Of a stretch of DNA of 64,000 nucleotides, positions 61,362-64,000 are shown one piece after another (within the stretch, counting starts at the first letter, position 1; each line of letters opens with the position of its first letter). The notes beneath the pieces were generated by a model that saw only the letters and a list, made by a program, of their open reading frames with translations, was not told where the DNA came from and searched no databases. The DNA comes from an uncultured Lachnospiraceae bacterium (GTDB taxonomy: Bacteria; Bacillota; Clostridia; Lachnospirales; Lachnospiraceae), in NCBI GenBank assembly GCA_946566685.1, contig CAMNXA010000014.1, forward strand, positions 1 to 64,000, in the 5' to 3' direction. The position numbers were made by a program, and so were the translations under genes.

Positions 61362-61375
61362 ACTTCATTCTTGCC

Positions 61376-61457
61376 CTCCTTTCCTCTTTTCATATCTATC
61401 TCAACAGGGAAAGGAGCCGTTCGCCTTATCCCTGATATTTTCTTTCACAGGGATATA
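61376..61457 (-). promoter_or_regulatory. Leader with three competing stems before the broken retropepsin-like gene
   Basis: Stem A: TATCCCTG with CAGGGATA (61457-61450 and 61434-61427). Stem B: CTCCTTTCC (61416-61408) with the Shine-Dalgarno GGAAAGGAG (61384-61376), nine perfect pairs. A third pairing joins CAGGGATAAGG (61434-61424) to CCTTTCCCTG (61414-61405) with one bulge, breaking A and B. This layout resembles a translational switch. Confidence 0.5.
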
Positions 61458-61468
61458 AGCGTCCGCAT

Positions 61469-61490
61469 TATATCATATATATGTAATTTG
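61469..61490 (-). promoter_or_regulatory. Possible promoter in front of the small-gene cassette leader
   Basis: A perfect TATAAT (61469-61474, minus) lies in a very AT-rich stretch. The nearest -35 at a 16-base spacing is the poor TTTTCA. The start site would be just before stem A of the leader. The 150 bases 61362-61510 hold no gene. Confidence 0.35.
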
Positions 61491-61510
61491 AAAATAAATA
61501 GAATTGCAAT

Positions 61511-61807
61511 TTACACTAAAAACGCATCATAGTATTTCATCAGCATTTCATCTGTCGTATTATATTGATTATCCCCAATAAAATAATCTGTCAGTTCCTC
61601 AATGCAAAAATTTAATTCTCCCAGCCGGAATTTATTTTTCGGATCAGCACATGTCAATTTGAGCAAATCCACTGCTTTTTCATAAAAACGCTTCTTTTTT
61701 TCATCCTCATTTTTGTTTTTATACTTAATTGCCCGATTAACTTCACTGCCAATATTAGAGATTTGTTCTCCAATCCCCATTTCAAACCATCTTAAAGTTC
61801 TATCCAC
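61511..61807 (-). CDS. Small helical conserved hypothetical protein
   Basis: 98 residues, predicted all-helical and soluble. Begins DRTLRWFEMGIGEQISNIGS then EVNRAIKYKNKNEDEKKKRF; ends LMKYYDAFLV. I recall this W-E-M-G / NIGSEVNRA pattern from many small Lachnospiraceae proteins without assigned function; the helical-hairpin look recalls HEPN-type folds, but no catalytic motif is clear. The start is GTG with GGAGG about ten bases upstream. It follows pilC by only 51 bp and is likely co-transcribed with it. Confidence 0.75.
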   Translation of the reverse strand: MDRTLRWFEMGIGEQISNIGSEVNRAIKYKNKNEDEKKKRFYEKAVDLLKLTCADPKNKFRLGELNFCIEELTDYFIGDNQYNTTDEMLMKYYDAFLV

Positions 61808-61858
61808 TTATTCACAACCTCCACGATTTTCTTTCGTGCCGCTGGACTAATATAAAAC

Positions 61859-63073
61859 TTACAGGTTATCCAATGCCGCATACATATTCACCATCGGCGC
61901 CATAACAGCCGCGATCAGGATACCTACCACGCCTGCCAGCACAATAATGATCATCGGCTCCATGGCCGCCATCAGGGACTGCACCGCCATCTCCACTTCT
62001 TCCTCATAATAATCTGCCAGCTTATTGAGCATCTCCTCGGTGGAACCTGCTTCCTCACCGATCCTTACCATATGATAGACCATAGGTGGATACAATCCAC
62101 TGGTCTGCAAGGGCTGGGAAAGCGGCACGCCAATCATAATCTGCTCTAACGCCTCTTTGAGGGACTCTTTAAACCATATATTTGTCATCGTATCCGCCAC
62201 GATATCCACCGCCTCAATCAATGGTACACCGGCCGTCAACAGGGTACTCAATGTTCTGGCCATCTGAGCACAAGCTGATTTCACCACCAGATTCTTGATC
62301 GCGGGAATCTTTAACTGCAACTTACCAAAAAGATGTTTGCCTGAACTGGTCTTGGCGTAAGTCTTGAGTACAAACACAATGGCAACCACCACCGGAATAA
62401 TGATAAACCAGTTATTCTTTATAAAATTACTAAGTGCAATCACTGCGAGCGTGATTCCCGGAAGTTCTGCATCCAGCTGTTCAAACATATCCATATAACG
62501 CGGGATAACGAACACCAGCATAACAATCACCACCGCTACCGCCACACAGGCCACCACAATCGGGTAAATCATGGCTTTCTTGACCATAGCCTGAGTCTTG
62601 GCCGATTTCTCGAACTGTATCGCCATACGCTCCATGGCCGTGTCCAGACTACCGGAAGCCTCACCGGCCCTGGCCATCTGTACCAGCAGTTCCGGGAACA
62701 CTCCGGGATGCTGCGCCATGGAATCCGCAAAACTCTCGCCCTTCTCCACGTCCGCACGCACCGCGTAGATTGCTTTCTGCATCTTTTTGTTCTCTGTGGA
62801 ATCAGCCAGCATATTGAGTGTCTCTATGATGGTAACGCCCGCCCTGGTGATACTGGCAAACTGTCTACAGAACACCGCCATATCACGCGGTGTCGGCTTG
62901 CCGCCAAAGTCAATACTGATATCCTTGGTCAGCATATTTTGCTCTGTTATTTCAAGCACAATAAGACCCTGATTTTTCAGATCCCTGAGTACGAGTTCTT
63001 TGTTATCAGCGTCTTTACTGCCTTTGATTTCTTTTCCGCCTTTATCGATCGCGACATAACCCCAAGCCGCCAT
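61859..63073 (-). CDS. pilC: Type IV pilus inner-membrane platform protein PilC/GspF
   Basis: 404 residues. Two GspF repeats are visible: one around PRDMAVFCRQFASITRAGVT and one around KSACAQMARTLSTLLTAGVP, each followed by the GESFADSMAQHPGVFPELLV / GVPLSQPLQTSGLYPPMVYH type segment. Three membrane helices lie near 170-192, 220-240 and 370-395. PilC is the platform on which the assembly ATPase acts. The cognate pilB and pilT genes are not next to it, which is unusual. The ATG follows GGGGGAATTGCT; a promoter lies about 155 bases upstream. Confidence 0.95.
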   Translation of the reverse strand: MAAWGYVAIDKGGKEIKGSKDADNKELVLRDLKNQGLIVLEITEQNMLTKDISIDFGGKPTPRDMAVFCRQFASITRAGVTIIETLNMLADSTENKKMQKAIYAVRADVEKGESFADSMAQHPGVFPELLVQMARAGEASGSLDTAMERMAIQFEKSAKTQAMVKKAMIYPIVVACVAVAVVIVMLVFVIPRYMDMFEQLDAELPGITLAVIALSNFIKNNWFIIIPVVVAIVFVLKTYAKTSSGKHLFGKLQLKIPAIKNLVVKSACAQMARTLSTLLTAGVPLIEAVDIVADTMTNIWFKESLKEALEQIMIGVPLSQPLQTSGLYPPMVYHMVRIGEEAGSTEEMLNKLADYYEEEVEMAVQSLMAAMEPMIIIVLAGVVGILIAAVMAPMVNMYAALDNL

Positions 63074-63226
63074 AGCAATTCCCCCAATTCATTTCTATAT
63101 CGGCATAATAAAGTACGGACTTCATCACTGAAAGCCATCTATGTCTTATCTACATCCAATATCAGGCGCCCCTTAATTCACCATAATATGGATCATCTAA
63201 TATTATCCGGTACTAATTTACTACAT

Positions 63227-63255
63227 AGTCTACCATAATTCTGTGGTTTTTTCAA
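63227..63255 (-). promoter_or_regulatory. SigA-type promoter of the pilC transcript
   Basis: Minus-strand TTGAAA (63250-63255), 17 bases, TAGACT (63227-63232). The leader to pilC is about 145 bases and includes AT-rich repeats, a GGCGCC palindrome and a GCCGATAT stretch. I looked for c-di-GMP riboswitch cores here and saw none. Confidence 0.6.
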
Positions 63256-63275
63256 TAGTAGAAAAGCAAACTCTA

Positions 63276-63566
63276 TCATTCTCCTGCACTTTTGTATTTT
63301 TCCAGTTCTTCTTTCAGTTTCCTATTGTCTGCCTTTAAAGTTTCGATTTCTGTCAGTATAATATGATACTCCGGCAAAAGATATCCCACCGTTCTGCGCT
63401 TGCGCGGAAGTATCACACGAATAAAGACCATCGAACACACAAACTCTGTTGCCATGATACAGAACACAACCAGCAAAACAATAATCCATTTGTTATCACT
63501 TACCAATTCTGAACTCCAAAATGTTGATAAAGTATTAAAAATATTTCCCATTCCATTCACCTTCAT
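63276..63566 (-). CDS. Small membrane protein with C-terminal coiled coil
   Basis: 96 residues. One membrane helix (about 27-52, WIIVLLVVFCIMATEFVCSM) is followed by a basic RVILPRKRRT stretch and a helix with heptads (ILTEIETLKADNRKLKEELE). It is not a family I recognise. The basic segment after the helix suggests the C-terminus is cytoplasmic. A second start, MGNIFNTLST, lies five codons in. It lies between the truncated gene at the window edge and the pilC promoter, so it probably does not belong to the pilus transcript. Confidence 0.65.
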   Translation of the reverse strand: MKVNGMGNIFNTLSTFWSSELVSDNKWIIVLLVVFCIMATEFVCSMVFIRVILPRKRRTVGYLLPEYHIILTEIETLKADNRKLKEELEKYKSAGE

Positions 63567-63663
63567 TATTTACTTTGTTGTAAAGTTTGCCTTCCATTGC
63601 CATTATAAGCATAATTCCGACAAAAGTAAATATATTCTGGTAAAATATGACAAATAACTCATG

Positions 63664-64000
63664 TTATTCCTTATTGTTTTTGAGTACACCATGTCGGTTC
63701 ATTCCAGCTAACAGAATTACAAAAGCTAGACTTGCAACCGCTTCCCATATGAATCCCATAGTACAGGCCGGATTCCGATAGGTCAGCGTCACTTTTCCGC
63801 ACCCTCCCTGAGTGGAAATCAAAATGTTATCGTTCTCCAGTTGTTCTATAAATAGCGGGCGCTTTGTCCCATCCTTTTCAGTCAAAAACGCTCGCAAATG
63901 ACTATCGTATGCAAAGGACAGCGTATATTCTCCGGCTTCCTGTGCTTCAAAGACAACGGTCTCCATATTGATATCCGTCAAAGGGATCCGTTCTCCATCA
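63664..64000 (-). CDS. C-terminal end of a large membrane protein (YfhO-like?), cut by the window
   Basis: The reading frame is open to the window edge (the track start is an internal TTG). The visible 112 residues are a beta-rich extracytoplasmic part (TVVFEAQEAGEYTLSFAYDS, KVTLTYRNPACTMG) and a final membrane helix (about FIWEAVASLAFVILLAGMNR). A beta domain followed by one C-terminal helix is how YfhO-type membrane proteins, linked to glycosylation of cell-wall polymers, end. That assignment is tentative, as most of the protein lies outside. The 97 bases after the stop hold no clear terminator. Confidence 0.5.
   Translation of the reverse strand, partial: DGERIPLTDINMETVVFEAQEAGEYTLSFAYDSHLRAFLTEKDGTKRPLFIEQLENDNILISTQGGCGKVTLTYRNPACTMGFIWEAVASLAFVILLAGMNRHGVLKNNKE

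Noticed and set aside
63101-63125. SigD (sigma-28) promoter before pilC because of GCCGATAT
   Set aside because: No TAAA-type -35 at the right distance; a SigA-type promoter is present farther upstream.
63074-63226. c-di-GMP riboswitch in the pilC leader
   Set aside because: I looked for the GEMM-type core sequences and did not find them; the leader is AT-rich with only short palindromes.

Overview
The window reads as chromosome of a motile, Gram-positive-type anaerobe of the class Clostridia, most likely family Lachnospiraceae. This is inferred from protein content, not from a database search. The evidence is a Bacillus/Clostridium-style fla/che cluster (fliY with a CheC-like phosphatase domain, cheC and cheD, flhF-flhG, flbD, a motE-like gene), codY directly upstream of flgB, moderate G+C, good AGGAGG ribosome binding sites, and several small hypothetical proteins of a kind I associate with Lachnospiraceae. 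All convincing genes except one are on the minus strand, so transcription runs from high to low coordinates.

Region 1 (about 67-41720, minus) holds topA, codY and a nearly complete flagellar/chemotaxis cluster. topA has its own promoter. codY has a SigA-type promoter with a CodY-box-like sequence upstream, and ends in a hairpin terminator. A strong SigA promoter then starts flgB-flgC-fliE-fliF-fliG-fliH-fliI-fliJ-motE-fliK-flgD-flg_new-flgE, which ends in a second terminator. A new promoter starts flbD-motA-motB-fliL-fliM-fliY-cheY-fliO-fliP-fliQ-fliR-flhB-flhA-flhF-flhG-PilZ-cheB-cheA-cheW-cheC-cheD-(membrane protein)-sigD-fapA-(three poorly known genes)-mcp. The region thus encodes the basal body, export gate, rod and hook, stator, switch, chemotaxis core, a probable c-di-GMP brake and the late-gene sigma factor. 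Flagellin, the hook-filament genes, fliD/fliS, flgM, csrA/fliW and cheR are absent and must lie elsewhere.

Region 2 (about 41750-43150) is a short accessory island. It has one plus-strand gene for an Rpn-type PD-(D/E)XK nuclease, behind a perfect-consensus SigA promoter and a 230-nt leader, closed by a bidirectional terminator.

Region 3 (about 43157-63260, minus) is a type IV pilus locus: pilC, three small genes of unknown function, the major pilin, prepilin peptidase, a pilM-pilN fusion, pilO-like, four minor prepilins (two of them giant, 866 and 1144 aa) and a 1712-aa secreted protein. The minor-pilin set followed by a very large secreted protein recalls fimU/pilV/pilW/pilX-pilY1, so the 1712-aa protein may be a pilus-tip adhesin. 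No PilB or PilT ATPase gene is present. Between pilC and pilin lies a small cassette: a helical protein, a broken retropepsin-like gene and a YPNQW-type protein. Two of these have leaders with duplicated hairpins that can pair with the ribosome binding site.

Region 4 (63276-64000) has a small membrane protein and the C-terminal end of a membrane protein cut by the window edge. I saw no tRNA, rRNA, CRISPR array or insertion sequence.
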